A stretch of 64,000 bases of DNA from Pseudomonas sp. BBP2017 (GTDB lineage Bacteria > Pseudomonadota > Gammaproteobacteria > Pseudomonadales > Pseudomonadaceae). The DNA lies in assembly GCF_003024385.1 (NCBI RefSeq), contig NZ_PVZN01000001.1, positions 62,001-126,000 of the forward strand, written 5' to 3'. The translations under genes were made by a program, and so were the position numbers. Below, in pieces: positions 7,332 to 16,000 of the stretch; positions within the stretch are counted from its first letter, which is position 1; each line of letters opens with the position of its first letter. The notes under the pieces are model-generated. The model made no database searches, was not told the origin of the DNA, and worked only from the letters and a program-made list of their open reading frames with translations.

Positions 7332-8729
7332 TTGGCGAAGATCACAGCGAAGCAACTAGAAGCACTCACCCCCGCCGACGATGGCAAAACGCTTCGCGAA
7401 GAAGGCGGGCTGACCGCCAAAGTTCGTGCTGGTGTACGCGGCGTTACAGCACTGTTCCGTTATGAGTTCAAAATGGGGGGAGCCAAACGTGATCACCGCC
7501 TGGGCAGTTGGCCAAAAAAAACGCTAGCGCAAATTCGTGCTGAGCGAGACGAAGTGAGAGCAAGCGTTACTAAAGGCATTGAACCCGCCGCCGCCCGAAA
7601 GGCAGCCAAGATCGAGGCTCAAGCTGCGGTCGCCGCAACCATTGCTGAAGCCGAACGTCGGGTTGCAGAGAGCAAAACTGTCACCGACCTTTTTGAAGAG
7701 TGGATGCGCGATGGGGTATCTCGTCAGGACGGCAACGCAGAACTTCGCCGCAGCTTCTCCAAAGACGTGCTACCAGCTATCGGCGACAAACCATTGCGAA
7801 CCATAACCGAAAAAGACCTGCTCACTATCCTGCGCTCGATCAAGGCTCGCGGCCTAAACCGTACCGTAGTTATCCGCAGCAAGGACATAGGTCAGATGCT
7901 GCGATGGGCCGAGAAACGTAAACCGTGGCGCACCTTGATGGTCGACGGCAACCCCGCCGACCTCGTTGACGTCAACAAACTCCTCGATCATGACTATCAG
8001 GAGCAGCGCGATCGACTTTTATCCAGCGGCGAAATCCAAGAGCTGCAGCAGATTTTCAACCGCCTAGCGCGAGATTATGCTGCGCTGCCCGCTGGCCAAA
8101 AATATTCCGGCATCCGCCCTGTGAACCTCCGCGTGCAATGCGCAGTCTGGATCTGCCTCAGCACGCTTTGTCGCATTGGCGAACTTCTAAAATCCGAATG
8201 GCGACATGTAGATCTGGAAAAAGGCACCTGGTTCGTCCCAGCAGAAGCCACTAAAGGGCATAAGGGTAAACGGCAGGATCACCATGTATTCCTTTCAACA
8301 TTCGCATTGAACCAGTTCAAGCGGCTGAGAAAAGAAACCGGTCACACCCCCTTCTGCTTTCCAAGCAAGGATGAAGGCAGTCATGTGGATACTAAGACAG
8401 TCAGCAAGCTGATAGGTGACCGGCAGAGCTGCTTCAAGAACCGCAGCAAGCCTCTATCTAGGCGTCATCACGACGACTCACTGGTTCTAAACCAAGGTAA
8501 CAAGGGCGAATGGACTCCGCATGATTTGCGTCGCACAGGAGCGACCATGATGCAGGAGCTGGGAGTGACACTGGAAATCATTGATCGCTGTCAGAATCAC
8601 TTGCTGGGAGGCTCAAAGGTACGTCGGCATTACCTGCATTATGACTATGCTAAGGAAAAAAATGAGGCATGGAGCAAACTGGGAGCGCGTCTTGAAACTA
8701 TCCTTCGAGATCTAACGGCTGAAATCTAA
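7332..8729 (+). CDS. int: Tyrosine-type site-specific integrase (P4/DUF4102 family)
   Basis: 465 aa starting at TTG 7332, supported by AGGAG 7 bp upstream. Residues 1-90 form the DUF4102-type N-terminal arm-binding region (FRYEFKMGGAKRDHRLGSWP). The core-binding region follows (about 110-200). The catalytic domain shows Arg in LCRIGELLKSEW, the HDLRRTGATM box, and a C-terminal HYLHYDY with the candidate Tyr nucleophile. It catalyses integration and excision, here most plausibly at the tRNA-Pro(GGG) fragment about 190 bp upstream. The reading frame is intact, so the element may still be mobile. The length is longer than P4 integrase and much shorter than the roughly 650-aa integrases of clc-type ICEs, so whether it serves the ICE backbone further right is open. 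Confidence 0.92.
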   Translation: MAKITAKQLEALTPADDGKTLREEGGLTAKVRAGVRGVTALFRYEFKMGGAKRDHRLGSWPKKTLAQIRAERDEVRASVTKGIEPAAARKAAKIEAQAAVAATIAEAERRVAESKTVTDLFEEWMRDGVSRQDGNAELRRSFSKDVLPAIGDKPLRTITEKDLLTILRSIKARGLNRTVVIRSKDIGQMLRWAEKRKPWRTLMVDGNPADLVDVNKLLDHDYQEQRDRLLSSGEIQELQQIFNRLARDYAALPAGQKYSGIRPVNLRVQCAVWICLSTLCRIGELLKSEWRHVDLEKGTWFVPAEATKGHKGKRQDHHVFLSTFALNQFKRLRKETGHTPFCFPSKDEGSHVDTKTVSKLIGDRQSCFKNRSKPLSRRHHDDSLVLNQGNKGEWTPHDLRRTGATMMQELGVTLEIIDRCQNHLLGGSKVRRHYLHYDYAKEKNEAWSKLGARLETILRDLTAEI

Positions 8730-8812
8730 TCAGCAACAAAATAGGAGCGGGAAACGAGACTCGCATCGGGCTTGCGAGCTTTTGAAATCAAAGGTGAATC
8801 GCCCATGGTTTC

Positions 8813-9680
8813 CTAGACACTCTCCAGGCTCAGGAAATAGCGTTTCTCATACTCTACAGGAGATAGCTGCATAGCACTGCTGTGTCGGCGTTTAGGGTTA
8901 TAGAACATCTCGATGTAATCGAAAATATAACTTCGGGCTTCTTCACGCGATGTGTAGATCTTTCGTCGGATTCGCTCCCGCTTCAAAAGCTGGAAAAAGC
9001 TCTCGGCAACGGCATTGTCATGGCAGTTTCCTCGCCGGCTCATGCTGCTGATCAGATTGTTGGCCTTCAGGAAGCTTTGCCAATCTGAGCTACTGAATTG
9101 GGCGGCCTTGGTCTGAGTGAATCATCACTTGCTGCTGTGGCTTGCGGCGCCACACGGCCATCAGCAATGCGTCGATCGCCAGGTCGCCGAACATCCTGGG
9201 CTTCATTGACCAGCCAATCACTTGACAGGAAAACAGATCCAGCACTACCGCCAGGTACAGCCATCCTTCATAGGTGCGGATGTAAGTGATGTCTGCCACC
9301 CAGACCTTGTTCGGCTCACTGACCTTGGACTGCCGCGCGAGGTGGTTGGGCGAGGCCACTGCTGGTTTTCCACCGTAAAACCCTGGACGCCACCGATAGC
9401 CCGTTTGCGAACGCAGCCCCTCCCCTTGCATCAAGCGTCCGACTCGATTTTGCCCGCATGCCTCTCCCAGTTCTCGTAGGTCATCGTGAATTTTGCGATA
9501 GCCGTATACACCTCCGCTTTCTAGCCAAGCGTGTTTGATCAAGCCAAGCAGACGTTGATCTTCTTTTGCTCGGGCAGATTGAGACTCGGCCAGCCAGGCG
9601 TAGTAGCCGCTGGGGTGTACCTTGAGGGTTTGGCAATACCCTGCCGCATGCCTGCATGCGGTGGGGCTTAGTGCCTCTGT
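8813..9680 (-). pseudogene. IS3-family transposase OrfB, frameshifted
   Basis: Two minus-strand frames together give an IS3 OrfB. The upstream part has VHPSGYYAWL, the HTH_21-like YGYRKIHDDL and the first two catalytic Asp (VADITY, MIHSDQG). The downstream part has MSRRGNCHDNA, the catalytic Glu in AESFFQLLK and FYNPKRRH. The frames are split near 9090, where one extra C in GGCCGCCC after HSDQG shifts the reading; removing it restores QFSSSDWQS. This is not the usual orfA/orfB programmed frameshift position, so it is a disabling mutation. No orfA lies upstream: the sequence passes directly into an IS21-type end. The element is therefore both truncated and frameshifted. Confidence 0.85.
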
Positions 9681-9741
9681 CAGCGGGACACTGCTGCTAA
9701 GCTTATCCGCAATTGCTGATGCAACAATCAGCAATCCGCCC

Positions 9742-9792
9742 TGGGTCAATTTTCAATCGGCAGGGTGGGTCAGTTTTCAATCAGCGCCAACA
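9742..9792. mobile_element. Terminus of an IS21-family element
   Basis: Two related repeats, TGGGTCAATTTTCAATCGGC and TGGGTCAGTTTTCAATCAGC, lie in tandem and end in GCGCCAACA. Read inward on the minus strand this begins TGTTGGCGC, like the multiple terminal repeats of IS21 (istA/istB) elements. No istA or istB coding sequence remains; the IS3 fragment abuts it. Confidence 0.55.
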
Positions 9793-9795
9793 CTG

Positions 9796-10431
9796 ATGAT
9801 GGATCGTCAGTTCACCAATTCCGAGGCGCTGAGCAACCTTTGGCTCGCTTATGCGTGTGACGATGTCACCTGGTACCTGATCGATCAGTGCGATCTTCAT
9901 AACCGAGAGATCGAACCTGAGGATCTTACGAAGATCCAGGACACCATCCGTCACGGTCTGCGCACACACAGCGTGGCCCAGATGTGGTTCATCATGTGGA
10001 AGGTGGCCCGGGATGCGGCGGCGCTGTCAACACGGGCTTACTACAGTGATCGACGAGCCACTGCCACCATTCCTGGAAAGATTCGCAAGCAGCTTGAGAT
10101 CGCCGAACAGCAGGGGGAATTGCGAAACAACTGGAATCGGCAGCAAGCGCACATCTCAGGCACGCTGGGCATGGTCTTCAGCGAAATATTTGGGATCGAC
10201 GAGTACTCCAATGGCGCAGCCGTTCTGAATATGTTCGAGCAGCTAGGCGGCCAGTGGAAGCCGAGTGGGGAGCTTGATGCCATCGCGGAAGCGTTCATGA
10301 GGGATACCCTGGAATTGAACACGTCGATGCCTGCCTTGGAGGCATTTGCTGAGATGATCCGGTCGGGCTTGACGACTGGTGACGCACTTATGGAAACGAT
10401 TCAGCGCAATCCTGCGCTCTTTGAAGGTTGA
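9796..10431 (+). CDS. Hypothetical protein, possibly 5'-truncated by the IS
   Basis: 211 aa from the ATG at 9796, only 3 bp past the IS21-type end, and without a clear ribosome site. The frame is open further upstream through IS sequence, so the original N-terminus may have been replaced. The protein is soluble, helical and rich in Trp and Met (NLWLAYACDDVTWYLIDQ, QMWFIMWKVARDAAAL), with no signal peptide. I do not recognise the family. It is followed by a repeat-rich gap and has no co-directional neighbours. Confidence 0.5.
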   Translation: MMDRQFTNSEALSNLWLAYACDDVTWYLIDQCDLHNREIEPEDLTKIQDTIRHGLRTHSVAQMWFIMWKVARDAAALSTRAYYSDRRATATIPGKIRKQLEIAEQQGELRNNWNRQQAHISGTLGMVFSEIFGIDEYSNGAAVLNMFEQLGGQWKPSGELDAIAEAFMRDTLELNTSMPALEAFAEMIRSGLTTGDALMETIQRNPALFEG

Positions 10432-10657
10432 CAGAGCACCATCAGCCCTGTGAACAGGCAATACGATGCAAAATCCGATGCGTGTTGGTAAATGCCGCCT
10501 CTGCAGGGTATCCACTAATGAAGCGTATCGGGGTGTTGGCCCAACCACTCGCGGCCAGCAATCTGAAGCTACGTTCAAAAGCTCCTGCTCCACTTTGCGT
10601 AGTCGCTCAACTTCCTGAGCAGGCACCTCCCCCTGCTGAGTTTCGTCGAAATGCGTC

Positions 10658-10740
10658 AACAGCTAACAGCTAACAGCTAACAGCTAACAGCTAACAGCTA
10701 ACAGCTAACAGCTAACAGCTAACAGCTAACAGCTAACAGC
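10658..10740. repeat. Heptanucleotide tandem repeat (AACAGCT)x12
   Basis: About 12 perfect copies of the 7-mer AACAGCT fill 83 bp. The related segment at 25518 holds only one copy (TAACAGCTTCACG), so the array looks like a local slippage expansion at the edge of that dispersed repeat. Confidence 0.95.
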
Positions 10741-10829
10741 TTCACGACCGCAGGAATCCGATCACCATCGCTGACCTGGAAAGTATCACTCGCATGGTGA
10801 AGGCAAGGCGAACTTTCTTTCGCGGCTAA
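10734..10829. repeat. Dispersed ~95-bp intergenic repeat, copy A
   Basis: Runs from TAACAGCTTCACGA to ACTTTCTTTCGCGG and matches 25518-25610 with scattered substitutions, including CACCATCGCT, GACCTGGAA / AACCTGGAA and AACTTTCTTTCG. It codes for nothing recognisable. The rest of the gap 10432-11067 holds no supported gene. Confidence 0.75.
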
Positions 10830-11067
10830 GGCATGGGTGGAGGTAGGCCGCAACATACTTGCATCGCCAGGTAAATTGCTCGAGGGTTCGAGCAATCACT
10901 CGGCCAGCTGGTCGCAGCAAACGTTGTTAGATGAAAGTCGCGTGGCCTGGCTCGACTCTTGCCAAACTCACAAAGGAGCCATAGAGATCACCCAGCCACG
11001 GATGGATTCTTCTATCACCGAGCCAGCGAATGTACTAGGTTGAGGCAGGAGTCGGCGGCTTTCACAT

Positions 11068-11099
11068 ATGCTGAGGCAGGAGTAAACCTGCCCCAGCAT
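11068..11099 (-). terminator. Hairpin after the cyclase gene
   Basis: ATGCTGAGGCAGG-AGTAAA-CCTGCCCCAGCAT forms a strong stem with one mismatch, 6 bp past the stop of the minus-strand cyclase gene. It lacks a clean T-tract, so termination is likely but not certain. Confidence 0.5.
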
Positions 11100-11105
11100 A
11101 AACGA

Positions 11106-12062
11106 CTACTTGATCACTACCGGATTGACCGGTGATCCGGCAGCGCGATGTACTTTCAGCGGGGCTGCCACATAAAGGAAAGTATACTGCCTGTCTTTCG
11201 CGCAACTTTCAGCTAGCTTTTCCAAGTCGCAGATCTCCGTAAAGGCGATACCAAGATTACGCATCAAAGCGCAGTGTAGTGGCAGAGCCACACCTGATAC
11301 TGGGTCTGTCGTGACCTCATTGGCGATGGTATCGGTGACAAGGTTTGGAATTTCCTTGTCATGGAACCATCGAACAAGCTCCTCCGAATATGTAAGGCCT
11401 GGCTCGCAGAATCCGTCGTAAAACGCCTCGCCCTGCTCATAGAAAGCTTGAAGGAAGTTAGTCCTGATAATCAGGATATCGTGGGGCTCGATCGTATGGC
11501 CCTGAGCCTCTGCGCACGCCATAAGATCCATGTGAGTGAATGTCTCACCTTTATCCAGCATGCGCTTGCCACGATGCCGTGCCATATCCAGTAATACGCC
11601 GCGCCCGACCACTCCTCGCTCGCCGATAGGTGCGACACTGGCCTTGTCGAGGCCACCCACAGTTGTTCGCGCGTCGTAGCCGTTCCATATTTTCCCGCCG
11701 TACCAGAGGTGGCCAAGCGCGTCATATTGCGTGGAGCCTTGCAGGAACGCGTCGATCTTGTCATCAGCGTAGTGCAATCCGCCGGGATAACATGGGCCAT
11801 GATCATTGTCCCAGCTTGACTCATCGAGAACCATAGTACGTTCCGCCGGGGTACGGCCTGGCCAAACCGGATCGCCTGCGGGATCACCGATCATACGCTG
11901 TAAAGTAAACACGCTTCCCGTCTTAATATGCGCAACCCCGCGCATGACTTCTTGCGCTGTCAGGTAATTCAGAGAGCCAACTTCGTCTTCCGCTCCCCAC
12001 TTGCCCCAGTTAGAAGGAGCGTCCTTCAAAAAATCATCCATCCTAGGAACTGCAGTAGTCAT
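11106..12062 (-). CDS. Cyclase-family (PF04199-like) hydrolase with altered metal motif
   Basis: 318 aa; start at 12062 because AAGGA lies 7 bp upstream, whereas the ATG at 12107 has no such site. WGKWGAEDEVGSLNYLT near the N-terminus and the fold pattern fit the larger members of the 'putative cyclase' family (relatives of kynurenine formamidase and isatin hydrolase). These cleave amide or lactam bonds with a manganese or zinc site built on HxGTHxDxxxH. Here the equivalent is QGSTQYDALGH: the two first His are Gln, while Asp and the last His are kept. No signal peptide is visible. It is last in the minus-strand block after the porin, with a hairpin between, so it may have its own promoter. 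Its substrate is unknown. Confidence 0.75.
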   Translation of the reverse strand: MTTAVPRMDDFLKDAPSNWGKWGAEDEVGSLNYLTAQEVMRGVAHIKTGSVFTLQRMIGDPAGDPVWPGRTPAERTMVLDESSWDNDHGPCYPGGLHYADDKIDAFLQGSTQYDALGHLWYGGKIWNGYDARTTVGGLDKASVAPIGERGVVGRGVLLDMARHRGKRMLDKGETFTHMDLMACAEAQGHTIEPHDILIIRTNFLQAFYEQGEAFYDGFCEPGLTYSEELVRWFHDKEIPNLVTDTIANEVTTDPVSGVALPLHCALMRNLGIAFTEICDLEKLAESCAKDRQYTFLYVAAPLKVHRAAGSPVNPVVIK

Positions 12063-12182
12063 GATGTTTTCCTTTTCAGTCACGGTGGTTATTGAAGCGC
12101 ACGACAAATGCGCCTTGCGTCCTTACCGCTCAGGACATACAAAACATTGAAATGAAAGTGCTCGCTTAATGACAAACGAGCG

Positions 12183-12206
12183 GCGGCTACAAAAGTCTGT
12201 AGCCGC
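12183..12206 (-). terminator. Hairpin after the porin gene
   Basis: A perfect 8-bp stem, GCGGCTAC and GTAGCCGC, with an 8-nt loop lies 30 bp past the porin stop. It probably ends or attenuates the upstream transcript before the cyclase gene. Confidence 0.55.
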
Positions 12207-12235
12207 TGGCGTAGCGTGCGATCTGTTTAGCGGTA

Positions 12236-13522
12236 TTAAAGCGCCGAGAAGGGGTAGTTGATAATCAGACGGTTCTCGTCGAACTCCAGGCTGCTGTAAT
12301 CGCGACGCAGGGTGCTGTTGCGCCATTTCAGCGACAGGTTTTTCAGGCTGCCACTCTGGATCACATAGGCCAACTCACTCTCCCGGCCCCACTCCTTGCC
12401 GTCACTCACAGTCGCGGTGTGTACGTCTTCACCGCTGATGTAGCGGTTCATCAGGGTCAACCCGGGAATGCCCACACCAACGAAGTTGAAGTCGTGACGC
12501 AACTGCCAGGACCGCTCCTTGGCATTGTCGTAACTGGAGTTGTAGCTGTCGTTGGCCAGGGTGCCGCCGCTGGTGCCATTGACCCGCATCCAGGCGTTGT
12601 CGCCGCTGACTTTCTGCAAGCCCAGGTAAAAGGTGCTGCTGCCATACTTGGCCGAGAACATGGCGGAGGCGGTTTTGTTGTCCAGCTCCCCTGCCCGCTC
12701 GCTGCCGCTCTCCTTGCCGATGAAGTAGCCAAGATTGGCGCCCAATACCCAGCTACCCACTGTTTGGCTGTGCACCAGGTTGATGAACTGCTGGTTGTAG
12801 ATGTCCTTGAGCTCGGCATTCCACAGGCCAATCATGGTTTGCTTGCTGTTGAAGCTGTACTCGCCCCCGGCAAAGTTGAAGCGATCGGAGGTAACCCCGC
12901 CCCTCCCGGTCATCGACATATCGTCCATGCTCGCGTCGTTGCGTGGACTGTTGCCGCGGAACTGCCCACCGTACAGGGTCAAACCGTCGATATCCTGGGA
13001 AGTCACCTGGCCCCCGCGGAAGGTTTGCGGCAGGGCGCGGCCGTCATCGGAACGCAGGATCGGCAGTACCGGCATCCATTCGCCGACCTTCAGCTCAGTT
13101 TTTGCCAACCGAGCCTTCAACGCCACGCCCAGTCGCCCGAAATCATCGGCTGGACGGCCATCGTCATGCACTGGCAGCAACTGGGTGTTGGCGGTACCGC
13201 GACCACCATCGAGTTTGAGCGCATACAGCCCCAGCACGTCCACACCAAAACCCACGGTGCCCTGGGTGAAGCCGGACTTGGCGTCGAGGATAAAACTCTG
13301 AGTCCACTCCTCGGCCTTGCTCTGCGGGTAAGCCGGGTTGGTAAAGTTGCGATTGATGTAGAAGTTGCGCGAGGTAAGGTTCGCCTTGGCGTTTTCGAGA
13401 AAGCCCTCGGCAACGGCCGGAAAGGCAGACGCGGCCAGCGCCAGCCCTAAAACATAGGTACCGACGACAGGTGCCAACATGCGGCTGTTTTTATTGCAGC
13501 AGTTCATTATTTTTATACTCAT
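12236..13522 (-). CDS. OprD-family outer-membrane porin
   Basis: 428 aa from the ATG at 13522. A second ATG at 13507 and a TTG about 20 bp upstream preceded by GGAGGGG are alternatives, so the start is uncertain. A signal peptide is clear (GTYVLGLALAASAFPAVAEG). The mature part has the OprD features ANLTSRNFYINRNF, EEWTQSFILD, SGFTQGTVGFGVDVLGLYALKLDGG and the barrel end RLIINYPFSAL. OprD-type channels pass specific small solutes, commonly carboxylates or amino acids, through the outer membrane. It lies 142 bp after the second alcohol dehydrogenase gene in the transport/oxidation block and probably supplies the same substrate to the two periplasmic binding proteins. Confidence 0.9.
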   Translation of the reverse strand: MSIKIMNCCNKNSRMLAPVVGTYVLGLALAASAFPAVAEGFLENAKANLTSRNFYINRNFTNPAYPQSKAEEWTQSFILDAKSGFTQGTVGFGVDVLGLYALKLDGGRGTANTQLLPVHDDGRPADDFGRLGVALKARLAKTELKVGEWMPVLPILRSDDGRALPQTFRGGQVTSQDIDGLTLYGGQFRGNSPRNDASMDDMSMTGRGGVTSDRFNFAGGEYSFNSKQTMIGLWNAELKDIYNQQFINLVHSQTVGSWVLGANLGYFIGKESGSERAGELDNKTASAMFSAKYGSSTFYLGLQKVSGDNAWMRVNGTSGGTLANDSYNSSYDNAKERSWQLRHDFNFVGVGIPGLTLMNRYISGEDVHTATVSDGKEWGRESELAYVIQSGSLKNLSLKWRNSTLRRDYSSLEFDENRLIINYPFSAL

Positions 13523-13664
13523 GGTTAAAAAAGCACACAAAACCCTCCCCTCCGCGTTGGCAGACGAGGTGAATAAAGGGAGGGACAAATGGATACGCAC
13601 TGTCGAATCAGAGCGCGTATCCCTTCGGCGCACCGCACGCTAATGGGCGATGCACGTCAGTCGG

Positions 13665-14819
13665 TTAGAAGATGCTGCGGTAGAGGGCTTCTACGTCCTG
13701 CTCGGTCATGTCCCTGGGATTGCTGTCGATCAGGCGACGCAGGTTCACCACCACCGAGTTGGCCATTTCCGTGAGGGCGGGTTCGTCCACTCCCAGTTTC
13801 GACAGCCGGGTTTCCAGGCCACTGTCGGCCACCAGCACTTCAATTGCCTGAACAAAGGCTTCGGCGGCCTCGGCTTCGTGCTCGAAATGGCGGCCCGGCA
13901 ACAGGTACGTCGCGAGCTCCGCATATTGGCTTTGCGCCGCGCTCAGGTTGAAACGCAGTACCGGCGCCATCACCAGGGCATTGGCGTGGCCGTGGGGAAT
14001 GTGAAAGCGTGCCCCTAGCGGATAGGCCAACCCATGAATCGCCGCCACCGAGGCGTTGACGAAGGCCATGCCCGCCATTAGCGAGCCTTGCAGCATCGCC
14101 GTACGCGCCACCACGTCCTGACCGTTGGCCAATACTTTGCGCAGGTTGGCGCTCAGCAATCCCAAGGCGGCGGTGGCCAAGCCATCAGCAATCGGGTTCT
14201 TGCATGTGCGACTGGTGTAGGCCTCGACTGCATGCACCATGGCATCTAAACCGGTGGCGGCGGTGACCCTGGCCGGCAGTCCGAGTGTCAGTTGCGGGTC
14301 GAGCACCGCCACGTCCGGCATCAGTTGCGACGAATACACCGCTTGCTTGCGCTGTTGCTCGTCAGTGATGACGGAGACCCAAGTCACTTCAGAGCCGGTG
14401 CCTGCCGTGGTCGGCACCAACACCAGCGGCACCCGCTGCCCCAGGGCTTTGTCGGTTCCATACAACTCCTCCAAAGGCTGTTCGCTGTTGATCAGCAACG
14501 CCACCAGTTTGGCGGCGTCCAAGGAACTGCCACCGCCGAGGCCCAGCACGCCATCGGCCTTGAATTGTCGGGCCTGCTCGGCGGCCTCTTTGACCACGGC
14601 GGACGAAGGGTCGGGAACCACTTGGTCGAACACTGTGACTGCGCAGCCAGCCACCTCAAGCGAGGCCTGGGCCTTAACTGCAAAACCCAGGCTGACAATG
14701 CCAGGATCGCACACCAGCATCACCCGTTGCGCACCGAGATCCTTGAGCACCTTGCCCACGCTGTGCAACGCGCCCGCTTCGCAGACTATGCGCGGCACGT
14801 TTCTGAATTCATAACTCAT
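13665..14819 (-). CDS. Iron-containing (type III) alcohol dehydrogenase
   Basis: 384 aa. The NAD(P)-binding GGGSSLDAAK, the family signature TTAGTGSEVT, and the metal ligands in GLDAMVHAVEAY (Asp, His) and HGLAYPLGARFHIPHGHAN (two His) are all present, so the active site looks complete. Enzymes of this family reduce aldehydes or oxidise alcohols and diols (FucO, propanediol dehydrogenase) using iron. It follows the paralogue at 14837-15991 by 17 bp and precedes the porin by 142 bp. Two tandem, same-length but clearly diverged paralogues suggest different steps or substrates. The substrate cannot be told from sequence. Confidence 0.92.
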   Translation of the reverse strand: MSYEFRNVPRIVCEAGALHSVGKVLKDLGAQRVMLVCDPGIVSLGFAVKAQASLEVAGCAVTVFDQVVPDPSSAVVKEAAEQARQFKADGVLGLGGGSSLDAAKLVALLINSEQPLEELYGTDKALGQRVPLVLVPTTAGTGSEVTWVSVITDEQQRKQAVYSSQLMPDVAVLDPQLTLGLPARVTAATGLDAMVHAVEAYTSRTCKNPIADGLATAALGLLSANLRKVLANGQDVVARTAMLQGSLMAGMAFVNASVAAIHGLAYPLGARFHIPHGHANALVMAPVLRFNLSAAQSQYAELATYLLPGRHFEHEAEAAEAFVQAIEVLVADSGLETRLSKLGVDEPALTEMANSVVVNLRRLIDSNPRDMTEQDVEALYRSIF

Positions 14820-14836
14820 CGGTCAGTCCTTTTTGT

Positions 14837-15991
14837 TTACAGCACCGAGGCATAGATGGCGCGGGCATCTTGGCGGGTTACCGGGCGCGGATTATTGATA
14901 AGCAGGCGTTCGACCTTCATCGCGTCATCGGTCAGGCGATCCAGGTCGCCGGCAGTCACACCCACGTCCCGTAGCCGCTGGGCAAACGGCATGCGTTCCA
15001 CCAACCGGGTCATGAACTCAATAAAGGCATCACAGGCCAACGCCTCGCTGGCAAAGCGCTGCCCTGGCAGCACCGCCGCCGCCAGTTGCGCGTACAGCGC
15101 CTCGGCTGCAGGACGATTGAAGTTCAGCACCGGCACTAGCACCAAGGCGTTGCTCAAGCCGTGGGGCACATGGAAGTGGCCGCCCAACGGGTAAGCCAGG
15201 GCATGCACCGCCGCCACCGGCGAGTTGGCAAAGGCCATGCCTGCTAGCATCGAACCGAGAAACATGTCGGAGCGGGCCGGTAAATCCCCAGGCGTCACCA
15301 GGACCCGATCCAGATTGCCCGCCAGCAGACGCAACGCCTGCATTGCCAGGTCATCGGACAGCACATTCTTCTTGTGCACGCTGGTGTAGGCCTCGATGGC
15401 ATGGACCATGGCATCGATACCGGTCATGGCGCTGACGGCTGCAGGCAAGCCGACGGTCAGTCGGGCATCCAGCAGCGCGATATCCGGATACAGCAATGGG
15501 CTGACAACGCCCTTTTTCTCATGGCTGGGAGTGGTGACAATCGCTACCGCAGTCACTTCCGAGCCCGTACCTGCCGTGGTCGGCACCTGGATCAATGGCA
15601 AACGCGGGCCTTGGGCCAGGTTGATACCGTAGATCGACTCCAGCGCCTGCTCGCGGCCACAGAGCAAGGCTACCAACTTCGCGGTGTCCAGGGAGCTGCC
15701 ACCGCCCAGGCCGATCACTGCTTGGGCGCGGCAGTTACGGGCGGCATCCACCGCGTGCTGCACCGATTCCGACGGCGGATCGGCCTGCACATCGCTGTAC
15801 AGTGTCGCGTCGACCCCGGCTTCGTGCAGGGCTCGCAAGGGTGCATCCAGCAAACCGGCGCGCAACAACCCCGGATCGCTGACCAGCAATACCCGTTCGG
15901 CCTTTAGCTCGCGGCATAAGGTGCCCAGGCGCAACGCGCCATCGATCTCACAGATCACACGTGGCGTGGTTTCAAAGTTAAACGTCGACAT
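14837..15991 (-). CDS. Iron-containing (type III) alcohol dehydrogenase, paralogue
   Basis: 384 aa. It carries GGGSSLDTAK, TTAGTGSEVTAVAIV, metal-binding GIDAMVHAIEAY and HALAYPLGGHFHVPHGLSN, all conserved. It begins 9 bp after the LivF-type gene, so it is part of the ABC transporter transcript. That arrangement suggests that the imported compound, or its product, is the substrate. Soluble cytosolic enzyme. It differs from the downstream copy mainly in the N-terminal domain. Same family as the third copy at 27258-28406, which belongs to a separate regulatory unit. Confidence 0.92.
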   Translation of the reverse strand: MSTFNFETTPRVICEIDGALRLGTLCRELKAERVLLVSDPGLLRAGLLDAPLRALHEAGVDATLYSDVQADPPSESVQHAVDAARNCRAQAVIGLGGGSSLDTAKLVALLCGREQALESIYGINLAQGPRLPLIQVPTTAGTGSEVTAVAIVTTPSHEKKGVVSPLLYPDIALLDARLTVGLPAAVSAMTGIDAMVHAIEAYTSVHKKNVLSDDLAMQALRLLAGNLDRVLVTPGDLPARSDMFLGSMLAGMAFANSPVAAVHALAYPLGGHFHVPHGLSNALVLVPVLNFNRPAAEALYAQLAAAVLPGQRFASEALACDAFIEFMTRLVERMPFAQRLRDVGVTAGDLDRLTDDAMKVERLLINNPRPVTRQDARAIYASVL

Positions 15992-16000
15992 ACATCTGCC

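Noticed and set aside
10658..10740. CRISPR-like array
   Set aside because: The repeats are contiguous 7-mers without spacers, and no cas gene is present.
12419..13450. 343-codon plus frame opposite the porin
   Set aside because: Antisense shadow of a high-G+C gene; the minus-strand product is a clear OprD porin with signal peptide.
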